Of a stretch of DNA of 64,000 bases, positions 1 through 10,586 are shown one piece after another. The position numbers were made by a program, and so were the translations under genes. Under the pieces are notes generated by a model. The model saw nothing but the letters and a program-made list of their open reading frames with translations. It was not told the origin of the DNA and did not search any database. The DNA comes from Glandiceps talaboti (taxonomy: Eukaryota; Hemichordata; Enteropneusta; Spengelidae): NCBI RefSeq assembly GCF_964340395.1, contig NC_135571.1, positions 4,029,953 to 4,093,952 of the forward strand, in the 5' to 3' direction. Every line of letters starts with the position of its first letter. The stretch's first letter is position 1.

Positions 1-130
1 ACACTGTAAATAATCTTGCAAAGATCTGCAAATTACTTTACCATGATTATGAAAGGTATTGAGACGAGTTTGAAATCGGACGAGTTGAAATTGGGGCGAA
101 GGGAATCACAATCAATATTATTCAACTTAC

Positions 131-305
131 ATTGGTCTTTCTGGATCAATACATCGGCGGCTAATGTCTCTTCATGGCTGCTGCGTGTCTATGAACCAGC
201 TAACTCTTCTGTACTGTTTTATATGTTCAAGTCTATTGTTGTACAGTGAAGATATGCAAATAGGAGACAGGTCTTTTTTATGTAGAATAGTCAGATATGC
301 AAATA
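131..305 (-). promoter_or_regulatory. ZNF-family promoter and first-exon module, copy A
   Basis: This stretch matches two others in the window (4750-4945 and 5999-6175), all on the minus strand. Read on the minus strand it holds two POU octamers (ATGCAAAT complement at 254-261 and 297-304), then an untranslated exon, then a GTAAGT donor (complement ACTTAC at 125-130). The exon has a four-codon upstream ORF beginning GCCATGAAGAGACA. Because the other copies sit in front of ZNF coding exons, this one probably drives a further ZNF gene left of the window. The promoter role is inferred from conservation and position; the donor and octamers are seen directly. Confidence 0.55.
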
Positions 306-1945
306 AGAGTCGCGGTTATTGAATACTGATGTTAATTAATTAACGTTTATTATTCTTTTTACTCAATTTACATATCGTTGTTTTATCTGTTACATACATT
401 TTTTATATGAAAATATAGTAAAAGATATTAACTGATTTTAGGTTGATAAATTTGGAAACAGGCGAAATTCTAATACAGAAGTACAAATGTATCGATATAA
501 TGGATCCTATTGTTTTTGGCCAAGCACTTTAGCAAAACCAACACACAATTATAACTACAAAAGGGAACATTCCAATCAAGTACAAAGACACGTGAATAAC
601 AAAAGAATACAATTAGAAGAAACAATGGAAAATGCTATTAGTAGCGAGAACAATAAGTATCTAAAACCTAATCTCCGGTAATGTTATTATAGCTTTTGTT
701 AGTTATAGTATCAAGTTCAAGTTAGAGTGCTGGGCTTGAAACAAAGGGAACCATTAGATTAGCTTTCAAAGAAGAGACTGGATGTCTGGAGACATCGATG
801 TCGGCTAAATGTCAAACAAACTTATTACAATTTCAAAGGAATAGAATTCATAGTATGCATTCATAGTCGGCATTGACTGTCATAAGAATATATTGTTATA
901 GAAAGTATTTGTTAAGATGGCAACGAACATTGATGCGTGGCAATGATAATTTGAATATCATGTGATCATATGTAAATATAGTAAACTCCCAACCAATCGG
1001 ATGTTTGAAACGTCTCTTGACGCCGGATGCAGATTTAGAATAAGAATTGTGTTGTGATATTAATATGCGTTGCATATCGAGAAACGCCCCTTTTCTGGGC
1101 TATAAGATAGGATAACTATTGTAACTAGATATAGAGAGATATGGGTGGAGTGATGGATAGCAGCTTGGGACTTGTTGGGTAGATTTTTATATCTCCCGAA
1201 CCTGTGTTGAAGTGGTGTTTGAGCCAGTGCTGATCAATAAATCATCTTGTAGTCATATCTTGGTCTAGTCCCTGTGCAGTGATTCTGAGAGTACCTCTTG
1301 CTAGCTAATTCCCTGCTAGAAGTTAAGTTGCTATATCGAAAGAGAATACCATAAACGAACCGCTAGCAACATATCCATACAGTAACCTTTGGTGAAAGTG
1401 TTAATAATTTCTACCTTTCATAGGAGGACAATTCATTAATTGCCAACTTTCTCCAACTTTTTCCATTTGTTATTTTCAATGACTTGGAATGAGAGAGGAC
1501 AGGTTTGCAACAACCTTATCTTTAAAAGTGTAATAGTGTTCCAGAGAAAATATGAACACTTTCCGTGTTGTTTATGGGATGTAGACACGTGTTGAAAACC
1601 GTATTACGACACAAAATATGTGTCACAATTGTACAGCTATTTTGAGAATGCTAATGTGTTTTGTCAATAATCGCTAGGGATTTTATGGACACTTTTAGTT
1701 TGCTTTCATATATTGAGACTGAAACATACTGGAAATGGATGTCTATTAGTCTGATATTTTTGAAAGTCATTTGTGATATGTCGACATTTGACGTGAGGGT
1801 TGAATAGTTTCAGTCAATCATGGACGTGCTAATATTTTCGTCGTTCAGCCAAAGAAAATATGAGTCACCTAAGGGGCCTTTGTCACGACTCGTCTACCGA
1901 CTCGTAGTTACAATCCTTCGGTCACGAGTATTTTCCGGCTGAATG
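306..1945. other. Intergenic stretch with degenerate repeats, no supported gene
   Basis: I see no coding region here; short ORFs such as 487-681 lack any recognisable domain. Around 985-1115 there is a CCAATC box followed by a GAAACGCC...TTTCTG...GCTATA string. It resembles segments at about 12215-12345 and 13255-13370 near the 17-finger ZNF gene, so it may be a decayed plus-strand ZNF promoter. The stretch 1200-1350, with an AATAAA near 1236, could alternatively be part of an old LTR, but no paired LTR is visible. Confidence 0.3.
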
Positions 1946-2140
1946 TTTTTTTATAGTGTTTTAACATTACTAGTATACTATAGTCATTTAGGAATACATT
2001 CATTTAGACATTCACTGACAGACATTCACAACAATAGGAATGAAACACACCCAGCTAAATGAAAATGTACTTTATTGTTACATTTCAATATATCAAACAA
2101 ACAAACAAACAAACAAACAAACAAACAACAACAAAGGTGG
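1946..2140 (-). repeat. ZNF 3'-flank repeat, inverted partner of 15860-16033
   Basis: The block lies downstream of the minus-strand ZNF gene. Its reverse complement matches the block downstream of the plus-strand 17-finger gene (15860-16033), including the GTTTGTTTG-type simple repeat and the string around AATGTCTGTCAGTG. This supports a common origin of the two genes with their 3' flanks. A CAAA-type microsatellite occupies about 2095-2127. Confidence 0.7.
2071..2076 (-). terminator. Candidate poly(A) signal for the 13-finger ZNF gene
   Basis: TTTATT on the plus strand is AATAAA on the coding strand, about 600 bases beyond the stop codon and inside the conserved 3' flank. A second candidate is at 2258-2263, closer to the stop. 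Which one is used cannot be told from sequence. Confidence 0.4.
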
Positions 2141-2375
2141 CACAAAGAAACCTGGGGAAGCATGCAACAATTGCTACCCAAATCATACCATTTTGAGAGA
2201 TAACCTCTTTATGTTGTAATCTATGATGCAAACCTTAACACATTTTCTATGACTATCTTTATTTCAGACAAAAGTTTTACAACCAGACATTAATGAATGA
2301 ATGAATGCAAATTGAATTTCCAAACAAAGAACTATAAATTTAAGTTAAACACTGAAACCATTCAAAATGAATATA

Positions 2376-2440
2376 CAGTAGACCCTCGCTAACTCGCGGG
2401 TGTCCGGGTCCATCAAGAAACCCGCGACTTAGCGAGGGTC
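2376..2440. mobile_element. Pogo/Tigger-like transposon terminus or short hairpin element
   Basis: The string starts TACAGTAGACCCTCGC and folds on itself: GACCCTCGCT at 381-390 of this kilobase and CGCGGGT pair with ACCCGCG and AGCGAGGGTC at 420-440. CAGT(N)nACCCTCG next to a TA dinucleotide is typical of pogo/Tigger-type mariner ends. No transposase is present, so this is a terminal fragment or a tiny MITE inserted in the ZNF 3' flank. Confidence 0.5.
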
Positions 2441-2679
2441 GCGACTTAGCTTACTTGACTTACTTGTACTACCAAATCTACTTAAAACACAACAGTTACT
2501 CTGTAATGAACTTAAACTCTAAACTTAAAAAGTGTGATGGACACAAAAAGATAAACATTACGCGCACAGTATGTGGGAAAACATATACAAGTTATTTAAC
2601 AACTAAGCTACTACTCAGTTGGATGTTTACTCTGTGTAAAATTCAAATACTAAACCTTTCTCACTAACTAACATGGCAT

Positions 2680-3810
2680 TTAACCCCTATGGATTCTCAT
2701 ATGTCTTAACAAGGTTCCTTGTTGTCTGAAAGTCTTTCCACATACGTCACATTTGTTTGGCTTCTCACCAGTATGGATTCTCATGTGATTCACCATGCTT
2801 ACATTCTGACTAAAACGTCTTCCACACACATCACATTGATATGGCTTCTCACCAGTATGGATTCTCATATGTTTGACCATACTTTCTTTTTGACTAAAGG
2901 GTTTTCCACATACATCACATTTGTATGGCTTCTCACCAGTATGGATTCTCATGTGTTTGACCATTCTTTGTTTCAAACTAAAGGTTTTTCCACACATGTC
3001 ACATTGATATTGCTTCTCACCAGTATGTATTCTCGTATGGCTGATCATACCTTCTTGCTGACGCCATGTCTTTCCACACACGTCACATTGATATGGCTTC
3101 TCACCAGTATGTATTCTCATGTGTGTGACCAGGCTTTCTTTCTGACTAAAAGGTCTTCCACACACATCACATTTATATGGCTTCTCACCAGTGTGTAATC
3201 TCATATGTTTGACAAGGCTTCCTTTGACATTCCATGTCTTTCCACACACGTCACATTTATATGGCTTGACACCAGTATGGTTTCTTAAATGATAAGTCAG
3301 TGCACTTTGGTCAATGAATGTCTTTCCGCACACGTCACACTTATATGGCTTCTCACCAGTATGGATTCTTCTATGTCTGACCATACTTCCTTTCTGACTG
3401 AAAGTGTTTCCACACATGTCACATTCATACGGTTTCTCACCAGTATGGATCATCATATGTTTGGTCACATAACTTTGGTCAATGAATGCCTTTCCACATA
3501 CTTCACATTTGTGTACTTTCTCACCAATATGGATTTTCATATGTCTAACTACATTACCATAGTCAGAAAATGCCTTTCCACACACGTCACATTTGTATGG
3601 CTTTTCACCGGTATGAATTCTCATATGTGTGACCATACTTCCTTTGTGTCTGAACGTTTTCTCACACACATCACATTTGTATGGCTTCTCACCTGTATGA
3701 ATTCTCATATGTGCAGTCATGTGTCCTTTCGTCTTCAATACCTTTCCACATACCTCGCATTCGTCATTGGAGTTAAAACTTATCTGGGAATGAATGTCCA
3801 GTCCTTCCAT
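2680..3810 (-). CDS. C2H2 zinc-finger protein, 13 fingers
   Basis: A 376-residue protein made of a short leader ([16 protein letters not shown]) and 13 C2H2 fingers joined by TGEKP-type linkers; it is probably a nuclear DNA-binding regulator. The reading frame extends upstream to 3924, but a splice acceptor (TATATTGCAG, exon edge 3857) lies just upstream. The start at 3810 gives the same leader as two paralogues in this window, so I chose it. Finger 1 has Leu where the core Phe is usual (KVLKTKG), and fingers 7 and 9 have Trp there. Some linkers are altered (IGEKV, TGVKP). No KRAB, SCAN, BTB or ZAD domain is visible. The protein ends RIHRG, right after finger 13. Its first exon is probably the untranslated one ending at 4750. 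Target and biological role are unknown. Confidence 0.9.
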   Translation of the reverse strand: MEGLDIHSQISFNSNDECEVCGKVLKTKGHMTAHMRIHTGEKPYKCDVCEKTFRHKGSMVTHMRIHTGEKPYKCDVCGKAFSDYGNVVRHMKIHIGEKVHKCEVCGKAFIDQSYVTKHMMIHTGEKPYECDMCGNTFSQKGSMVRHRRIHTGEKPYKCDVCGKTFIDQSALTYHLRNHTGVKPYKCDVCGKTWNVKGSLVKHMRLHTGEKPYKCDVCGRPFSQKESLVTHMRIHTGEKPYQCDVCGKTWRQQEGMISHTRIHTGEKQYQCDMCGKTFSLKQRMVKHMRIHTGEKPYKCDVCGKPFSQKESMVKHMRIHTGEKPYQCDVCGRRFSQNVSMVNHMRIHTGEKPNKCDVCGKTFRQQGTLLRHMRIHRG

Positions 3811-4749
3811 AATTGATGTACTATATAAATTATATTGGTCCTCTCTATGTATTTTATCTGCAATATATGAAATGAAATGGTTACAAATATTGGTGTAAGT
3901 TGTCATACTTAACGATGATGTCAAAGTTCATTGTTTCAATTCTTTATTTACTTTGATCAATTGGGTATGAAATTGAATTCGTCCTGGACATCCTTTTTAC
4001 AGTGTGGACAATATCTCGTACGCCTTAATATACCATGATCTATAACGTATAACGCCCAGTTTCTATGTTTAAATTGTGGGACGAGAGACGATATACAAAC
4101 TTGGTATCGGCTTACCTAAATAATATTGCAAACGGAATGCATCATTCATTTCAGCGATGCATGAATTTGTGGCGCGAGGCTCTGTTGCGCTTGATCAAAA
4201 ATCCTTTTGCCTAATAACCACCCAAACGCTATATGCATGCAACTAAGACGATTGACAGAGTGTTATGCAATATACACGCAGATGCCACATTCACTACGGA
4301 CTCTACTTACTTGTCTGTGCTACGGATCACTAGCACAGTGACCTCTGATGAAAGGGGAGAAGTTGGTATCCCAGACATAACTTCCATTCTCTTCCAGTAG
4401 TGAAATCGCAACGTCAATAACAGTAAAATATCAACAGATAACTATGTAACGTTTTTGAACAAATGAAGTAAAATCTCTCAAAGAATACCGACACCCGCCC
4501 AAACGTGTCCGAAATTCAGTGATGACCGAGTTAAATTCTCCTGAGTGAAAGAGGGCGACTTTATTGACCTACACATAGATAAGTAAACTACTTATTTGTG
4601 ACCTCCAGCATGTCTCCTCGTCTCTTCGTATTTGGTGTGTTGTGATTCGCCAAATATTAACTCGTCCCATTTCCAACTCATCTCAATTTACTTCTAACCA
4701 CATTTGAAACACGCCAGATAAATAATAATGCTAAATTTGTTCGACTTAC

Positions 4750-4945
4750 ATTGCTCTTTCTGGATCACATCGGCGGCTACTGTCTCTTCATGGCTTTTGC
4801 GTGTCTGAGAACCACTAACTCCTTTATACTTTTAAATATTCAAGTCTATTGTTATACAGTGACGACGGGACACATTGTTTGAATAGTGGTTTACAAATAA
4901 AGGGTATGTCTATTTATATTGAAGTGATATGCAAATAAGAGACAA
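4750..4945 (-). promoter_or_regulatory. Promoter and untranslated first exon of the 13-finger ZNF gene (copy B)
   Basis: Homologous to 131-305 and 5999-6175. Minus-strand order: POU octamer (ATGCAAAT complement at 929-936 of this kilobase), exon containing GCCATGAAGAGACAG followed by a stop (a four-codon upstream ORF), then GTAAGT donor (ACTTAC at 4744-4749). Splicing to the acceptor at 3857 would give an mRNA starting with this exon, with an intron of about 0.9 kb. The donor and similarity are seen; transcription is inferred. Confidence 0.55.
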
Positions 4946-5067
4946 GTTGAATACTGACACTCTTAACTTAAAAGTTGATGGACAAAGAAAGATAAACGTT
5001 ACTCGTACAGTATGTGGGAAAACAGATGCAAGTTGTTTCACAGCTAAGCTATTACTCATCTGGATGT

Positions 5068-5163
5068 TTACTCTGTGTAAAATTCAAGTACTAAACCTTT
5101 CTCACTAACTAACATGGCATTGGAGTTAAAACTTATCAGTGAATGCTTATCCAGTCCTTCCAT
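5068..5163 (-). pseudogene. ZNF paralogue that has lost its entire finger array
   Basis: The minus strand begins with the ZNF family leader (MEGLDKHSLISFNSN) but jumps directly into sequence homologous to the 3' UTR of the 13-finger gene (the 4950-5116 block matches 2490-2675). The open frame therefore ends after 31 residues with no finger. The join is at AATG, present both in the leader (TCCAATG) and just after the stop codon of the paralogue (TAAATGCC), so it looks like a deletion at a 4-base microhomology. The acceptor AG seen in the paralogue (ATATTGCAG) reads ATATTGCAC here, a second lesion. It keeps its own promoter module at 5999-6175. A functional 31-residue peptide is possible but unsupported. 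Confidence 0.75.
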
Positions 5164-5998
5164 AGTTGATATACTATGTGAATTATACTGGTCCTCTCTA
5201 TGTATGTGCAATATATGAAATGACATATTTACAATTATTGGTTTAAGTTGTTATACAAAACTATGTTATCATCATCATTTATACACTTCGTCCATAATAA
5301 TGGAATGTCTGTGTTAACCAACACAGGTGAGATTTAGAGCCCTTCCTTTTATCTCTGCTATATCTATTGCCAATATTGACGATATATCCTGTGATAATGC
5401 ACCCTTACATAAAAGGAGCTGATATAAACAATGCATCCATCATATCTGAAGCGTATCGGACCATAGAAGTATAACCCACGATCGGACTAACACTCGGCTA
5501 AATCTGTATGAACAGTTTGTTCTGGACAAACGACTAACCCTGTCTAACCACTATACCTCAACTGACAATGTTGATTAGAAAAGTTTAAATTGGAAACATG
5601 GGTTTGTAAATCCTTTTTGTTGGTGGTGGTCTACAGTTTGGGAACATGTTTCGACTACAACAAAAAATATAATAGAACACGTATGTACGAATTGATGAGT
5701 GCATAGTCACATGCAGACACAAGAAAATAAATGGTTTGTAGGGAAAGAATGAAACACATAATATATTAATATCTCAGAAATGATAGGGAACCGAGTATTA
5801 GTGAGATATCTAGAAAATAGAAGTATCAACCCATGTCTACACTAGAACGTGTACGTGGTGCATATATTGGTGATGATGAATTCATTCCGTACTCTTTACT
5901 AAACCAATTATCCATGCCACATTCAATGTCACATTGGTCTTTACGAAATCAAGTAACGTGCATGCATGAAATATTAGATGTAAACTTGTTCAACTTAC
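5164..5998. other. Probable intron of the fingerless ZNF paralogue
   Basis: The stretch lies between the leader exon and the first-exon module on the minus strand. I find no coding exon, known repeat or RNA gene in it. Sequence next to the leader (5164-5240) is still similar to the corresponding intron end of the 13-finger gene. Confidence 0.35.
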
Positions 5999-6175
5999 GT
6001 TGATTTTCTGGATCACTGTGTTGGCGGTTAGTGTTTTTTTTTACAGCTTTTCCGTGTCTATGAACCAAATAACTCCTCCACACTGTTTTATATTTTCAAA
6101 TCTATTGTTATGCAGTGAAGATATGCACATAGGAAACGATTTTATTCATATTGAATAGTGCTATGCAAATTAGAG
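5999..6175 (-). promoter_or_regulatory. ZNF-family promoter and first-exon module, copy C
   Basis: Third minus-strand copy of the module. It has one intact POU octamer (ATGCAAAT complement at 6163-6170), one mutated octamer near 6121 (ATGCACAT) and a GTAAGT donor (ACTTAC at 5993-5998). The upstream-ORF ATG of the other two copies is lost here. It would drive the fingerless paralogue at 5068-5163. Confidence 0.5.
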
Positions 6176-6229
6176 ACGCGTCTATTTATAATGAATAGTG
6201 ATATCCAATATGAGAGGCGTGTATTTAAG

Positions 6230-6665
6230 TTGTATTATTCTTTGCAAAGTTTCTCTGCTGGGGAGTAGACATGTTATCCCTGGTGGTGAGATGGTAACAA
6301 TGTGATAGCAACTCCATGGTTACATAATGATGGAAGAAGGGGCGTGATTATCACATGATTTAGGCCCATTGTTTTGTCAGTGTCCGATTTTCATCAAGAA
6401 TGTGTTAATGGGAGTAAATTAAAATACGGAGTGGCTATTACCATGGATACCTCAAGGTTATTACCACCATATGGATGGCAATGATAGCGAATTGGCTCTA
6501 GCAGTGTCAGACATACCAATGGCTCTTTGCATTTACCTAACAAATGAACCATCGCAAAATGTCGCACAAGTTCGATAAACGAAGATCGTTGGTTTAGAAC
6601 AAAACCCCTCCCCTAAATGAACGTTCACAGTTGTGACATCGACACGTTTATATTGTTATGTTAAC
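6230..6665. other. Intergenic, nothing recognised
   Basis: No ORF of note and no repeat that I recognise. Confidence 0.4.
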
Positions 6666-7093
6666 CATAGGGGCGTGTAATATTTCATAGATATATATTC
6701 CTACAGGAAAATGTTTTTCCTTACATGTAATAATAATAATAACATTTATTTCTTATTACATAATTGCATAAAAATCTCAATGTGCTTCTTCACATGTAGG
6801 AATATTGGGATGGGGGTTGGGGGGAGGGGCAAGTGCGTTTAGTAACACCCGTGAATGTTTAACCATTAACCATTAATGTAAGGGGTCAGACTTGATTAGC
6901 AAAGCTATTTTCTGACTCCTATTGCCTGTATAAATTGTGTATAAATATTTTTTTCCCAAGTGATCTGTAATTATTTCTTGTACAGGTAATAAAAATCAAT
7001 CAATCAATCAATATATAGTCAAAAAGTTGTGATTTTAGTCTGTAGACCACGAAAACAACAATTGATATCAATGAAATATTACACGCCCCTATG
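6666..7093. mobile_element. TIR element with perfect 23-bp ends
   Basis: The first 23 bases (from CATAGGGGCGTGTAATATTT) are the exact reverse complement of the last 23 (7071-7093). Inside, at about 6720-7015, is a segment ending in AATAAAAATCAATCAATCAA, which resembles the short-repeat tail of a non-LTR retrotransposon and may be a nested insertion. The same terminal word (ACACGCCCCT) recurs at 22026 and 22456. No transposase is encoded, so it is non-autonomous. Confidence 0.65.
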
Positions 7094-7749
7094 ATGTAAA
7101 GTATGATGAACACTGTAACGGTTACACTACTACAATCGATGCAATGTAAAAAAAACATTATGGTAAACATGAAGTTTCAACCTTATGAACCTGTTCACTG
7201 AGATGATGGCGTGGAAGTTTTCAAAATTTGGTTAGAAGTGCGCGAAAATGAAGTACAGCAATTGCGTTGTCGTCAGATCCCCTCCCTCCCTCCCTAAACG
7301 AACAAAGTTCGCTTATTGATGAGTCCGTGTGACTAAGTGCTATCTCGAAAGTAAGATACATCGTGCCGCCCTCACCGTCCAGGCGTCCTCCTCTCACCCT
7401 GGGAGGGGTTGACCGATGTGTGAGGGCGCCCCGACACGGCGTAGCTTTCAGACTATAAAGTGCGATCGTCCCTGATAAGATCTCATAGTTCACCGCCGTA
7501 AAGCTAACAGTTACATGACTATCCATCTCCATACGTATGTGATCAGTAAGATCGTGGATGTATCTTCTCTCATACACCCATGGTGAGATCATCATGATCA
7601 TTATAGTGAACTGGTATCTGTAGAATAAGATGTACCGAAACCCATATTCTTTTGATATGTAATACAGAAGATTAATGATGGTATCGTTAGTTTTGAGTTT
7701 GAGATTTTTCTTTTTCCTGGTTGTTTTTTTGTTTGTTTGTTTTGTTTGT

Positions 7750-7782
<33 letters not shown>

Positions 7783-7886
7783 TTTTGGGGGGTAGCTTTT
7801 CTCCTTTCGAGATTTAACGTCGCTGTGTTGATGTTTACATCGGCATTGACAAAAGCTCAAACAGATAAGAAAGAAAAAACACACCC
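7094..7886. other. Intergenic stretch with higher GC and simple repeats
   Basis: A 126-codon minus-strand frame (7221-7601) exists but shows no domain or splice support. A GTTT/GTT microsatellite occupies about 7722-7780. Nothing else is supported. Confidence 0.35.
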
Positions 7887-8430
7887 AAGAATCAAAACTA
7901 ACGCTACAATAATAATCGCAGCTACATGATGTAGATTGTAGGCAGTAGATCCAGGCCTACACGTTCATATATGTTATGTACGCAAGATGGTAGCATATGA
8001 TAGATAAATAACATTCCAGGAGGGTTTTTTTAGCGACAAAATATAACCCGCGTATGAATACAGACTGGACATTTCTTTCAATCGTAGAAGAGAACGTCCC
8101 CTGTCACTGTTACGCCTGATGGCATTACATGGTCAAATCAGTAGAGTTCAAAGGTTGCTGCACATGCGCATGGCAGATATATGCAAGGCTGTGATCTACG
8201 ATCGCTGTTCGCATGTCGGAAATAAAGGTAAGTTACTGCATTTTCTGGTGTTATGGTGACATTTGCTTGTCCTCTTACTGTTCTTCGTAGACCACTTGTA
8301 CTCGAAGACTTGTTGACTAAGATTCGTGAGCGCGTATAAATGGTACACTACATACAATGACTGTACTGTCGAGCCAGACCCGATATTACTAGCTCATTAG
8401 CTGCAATAATTGTAGCGTTTGATGTGATTT
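7887..8430. mobile_element. Foldback/MITE with TAGCTGCAATAATTGTAGCG-type ends
   Basis: The complement of 7887-7925 (GCTACAATAATAATCGCAGC) pairs with TAGCTGCAATAATTGTAGCG at about 8398-8418, giving inverted ends about 0.5 kb apart. A further inverted pair (ATTGTAGCGTTTGAT with ATCAAACGCTACAAT) lies at about 8409-8492. Related ends flank the foldback cluster at 18347-19072, so this is a local family. No protein is encoded. Confidence 0.5.
8206..8227 (+). other. Possible upstream exon end of the 5-finger ZNF gene
   Basis: GGAAATAAAG is followed by a strong donor GTAAGTTACTG at 8228, on the same strand as the ZNF coding exon whose acceptor (TTTTTACAG) is near 9892. Joined to that acceptor, the frame opening at 8165 stops before the fingers, so this would be 5' UTR. 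Assignment is speculative. Confidence 0.25.
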
Positions 8431-9171
8431 TGAGGGCTTTTTCGTGCCTATTTTCGTTCCGATGTCTAACCCGAATCAAACGCTACAATTCCTCTAATGC
8501 AAACGCAAATAGACGGAAGCGATTCAGATCGGAATCGCAAAGTTGAATGAATATTTCTGCTATATTACGCCTTACCTGCCAAAATATCGGGCATTTCCGA
8601 ACGCCGACATATTATTAGTATATTACGGAACCTTCAAGACCAAAGATATGTTCGACATTACCATAATTTCCCCCGAAAAACAGTCAAATACCACAGTATC
8701 AAGCAGAAACAGAAGTAGCAGAAGAGACAGGTTTTAGCTAGTTAATATGAATATAACACATAAACCAAAACTACGCCATTGGTAGTCTTACTGCTAGACG
8801 TTCGGGCTTTCTTTTGATACTATAAGCGAACGAAGTTCGCAGTGAGGGCTTGCCCGAACATCCTCGATAGGGATGTTCGGTCGTGTGTTGTATTGTATCG
8901 GAAGAACATCCGAGGTCTAGCAGATAGACTACGTCGTTGGTAGCTCGGGTCGTAACATTTCGAGTGAACTTTAGACAAGAAATGACAGAATACACAAGAC
9001 ATAGGTTGCAGTTAATGATCTAAAGTTGTTTTCTGTATTTTATAGAGTTGTTAGCAAGGCGACGAGTCGGAACCTCGCAGCCAATATATCCATCTAGCTA
9101 TGTCGTTGGATTCTACATGTTGATAACACTAAATTACACTTTACTGGGCGTTGATATAATCACGAATGTAT

Positions 9172-9580
9172 TAGGCGTAATAAAAAAATGTGTGGTTCCG
9201 GTTACCCTCAATTTTAGAATAGGTGGGGTAGGTAGATTTTTTATTTTATTTTATTACATATATTTTTTTCCATATTTGAGTGTCTAGTTCAGGTTTTCCA
9301 TTATTTTCCAAATGGTATCTGTTTTGTTTATTTCTTCCTATCAGATGTACAGCCATCAGAGATTGAAAGAACAGTTATAGTGTCTTTTTAAGTTGATGGC
9401 AGTTTTCGCATCCACTATTTCTCGTGAGACTTCACAATATTTCTCGTGAGACTTCACAATTTTTGTGACTTTATAATTTTTTTCTTGAATATGTGAAAAA
9501 AGTTAGGGTTGGCAGTGAAAAGTAAGGAAGGGTCAGATAATCGAGGTAACCGGAACCAAAAAAATTATTTTTTAGGCCTT
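9172..9580. mobile_element. MITE with TAGGC...GGTTCCGGTTACC ends
   Basis: The left end TAGGCGTAATAAAAAAATGT followed by GGTTCCGGTTACC is inverted at 9545-9580 (GGTAACCGGAACC, then ATTATTTTTTAGGCCTTA). A third, inverted copy of the end lies at 9669-9712, giving a nested foldback. A shorter relative occupies 42430-42631. No coding capacity is visible. Confidence 0.6.
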
Positions 9581-10000
9581 AGGGAGATCAATGATATAAT
9601 ACCAGTATACACTTGCATGTATATGACGGGGAGCATTTCTGAACGCAAGATTTCATGTTCAAATTCATTAAGGCCTAAAAAAAAAGTTGTTTGGTTCCAG
9701 TTACCCAACCTCACCTAGCGATGCTTATCACTTCTGTGTTTGTTGTGTCGCTGTTATTGTTAATATTAGTCTAGACTTGAAATATGTCTATCTTTGTGTC
9801 AAAAAATGTAATGTCCCATGAGTGAAACACCAAACCAACACCATTTTAGCTGTAATTTTGTTATAACTATTTACCTATTGTTGTTTTTACAGTAAGCAAG
9901 GATCAACATTCAGGATATTGATTGTTGTGAGAATCTGGAAAATTCAGACAAGAGCTGTAACTACAGGTAGCCAAGTACACATTCAAGTAAATGTTACATA

Positions 10001-10498
10001 ATGTTCAGTCATGTAGACAACATGGCTGAACATGGAAAAAGTTATGTCAACAACAAGAGACACCAGTGTGAAGTGTGCGGAAAGAGATTCATTGAGAAAG
10101 GGAGTGTGACAGCACATATGAGAATCCATACTGGTGAGAAGCCATATAAATGTGAAGTATGTGGAAGGAGATTTACGTATAAAGGAGATATGACTGTACA
10201 TGAGAGAATTCATACAGGTGTAAAACCCTACTATTGCGGTGTGTGTCTAAAGGCATTCCGTTTGAGAACAAGTGTAATTAGACATATGAGACTGCACACT
10301 GGTGAGCGGCCTTACAAATGTGAAGTGTGTGGAGAGACATTCATTCAAAATGGAAACCTTAGCAGACATATAAGAATTCACCACAGTGAGCATCAATGCA
10401 CATGTGAAGTGTGTGGGAAGTCATTCACTCACAAGGGCAATTTGACTGAACATTTGAGAATCCATGCTGGTGAGAAGTCTGAATGTGATGTGAGATGA
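10001..10498 (+). CDS. C2H2 zinc-finger protein, 5 fingers
   Basis: A 165-residue frame with five C2H2 fingers between residues 24 and 157 and a short, finger-less start (MFSHVDNMAEHGKS). The second Met at residue 8 is an alternative start. Linkers are TGEKP, TGVKP, TGERP, then a divergent HSEHQ between fingers 4 and 5. The C-terminus AGEKSECDVR stops where a sixth finger would begin, so the array may once have been longer. The likely splice acceptor is TTTTTACAG ending about 9892. It is probably a nuclear DNA-binding protein of unknown target. It belongs to the same cluster as the 13- and 17-finger genes but lacks their MEGLDIHS leader. Confidence 0.85.
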   Translation: MFSHVDNMAEHGKSYVNNKRHQCEVCGKRFIEKGSVTAHMRIHTGEKPYKCEVCGRRFTYKGDMTVHERIHTGVKPYYCGVCLKAFRLRTSVIRHMRLHTGERPYKCEVCGETFIQNGNLSRHIRIHHSEHQCTCEVCGKSFTHKGNLTEHLRIHAGEKSECDVR

Positions 10499-10586
10499 AA
10501 GGTTTTGTATTAGATAGACAGGAAAGATGACAAAGTGTATGCAAATCATCACTTGGGATCACCAGTAACATGTGTATTATGTAGTC

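Noticed and set aside
950-1350. Solo LTR suspected from a TATA-like box and an AATAAA
   Set aside because: No matching second LTR, primer-binding site or target duplication could be identified.
3811-3924. N-terminal extension of the 13-finger protein ([10 protein letters not shown]...)
   Set aside because: A splice acceptor lies inside it, and the paralogues begin at the MEGLDIHS leader.
7314-7360. Hammerhead ribozyme-like string (TTGATGAGTCCGTG ... GAAA)
   Set aside because: The core lacks the usual CUGAUGA start, and the intervening bases do not form stem II.
7221-7601. 126-codon minus-strand ORF
   Set aside because: No domain, no splice context, and composed partly of simple GC-rich repeats.
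8165-8227. Coding first exon for the 5-finger ZNF (MRMADICKAV...)
   Set aside because: Splicing to the 9892 acceptor runs into a stop before the fingers.
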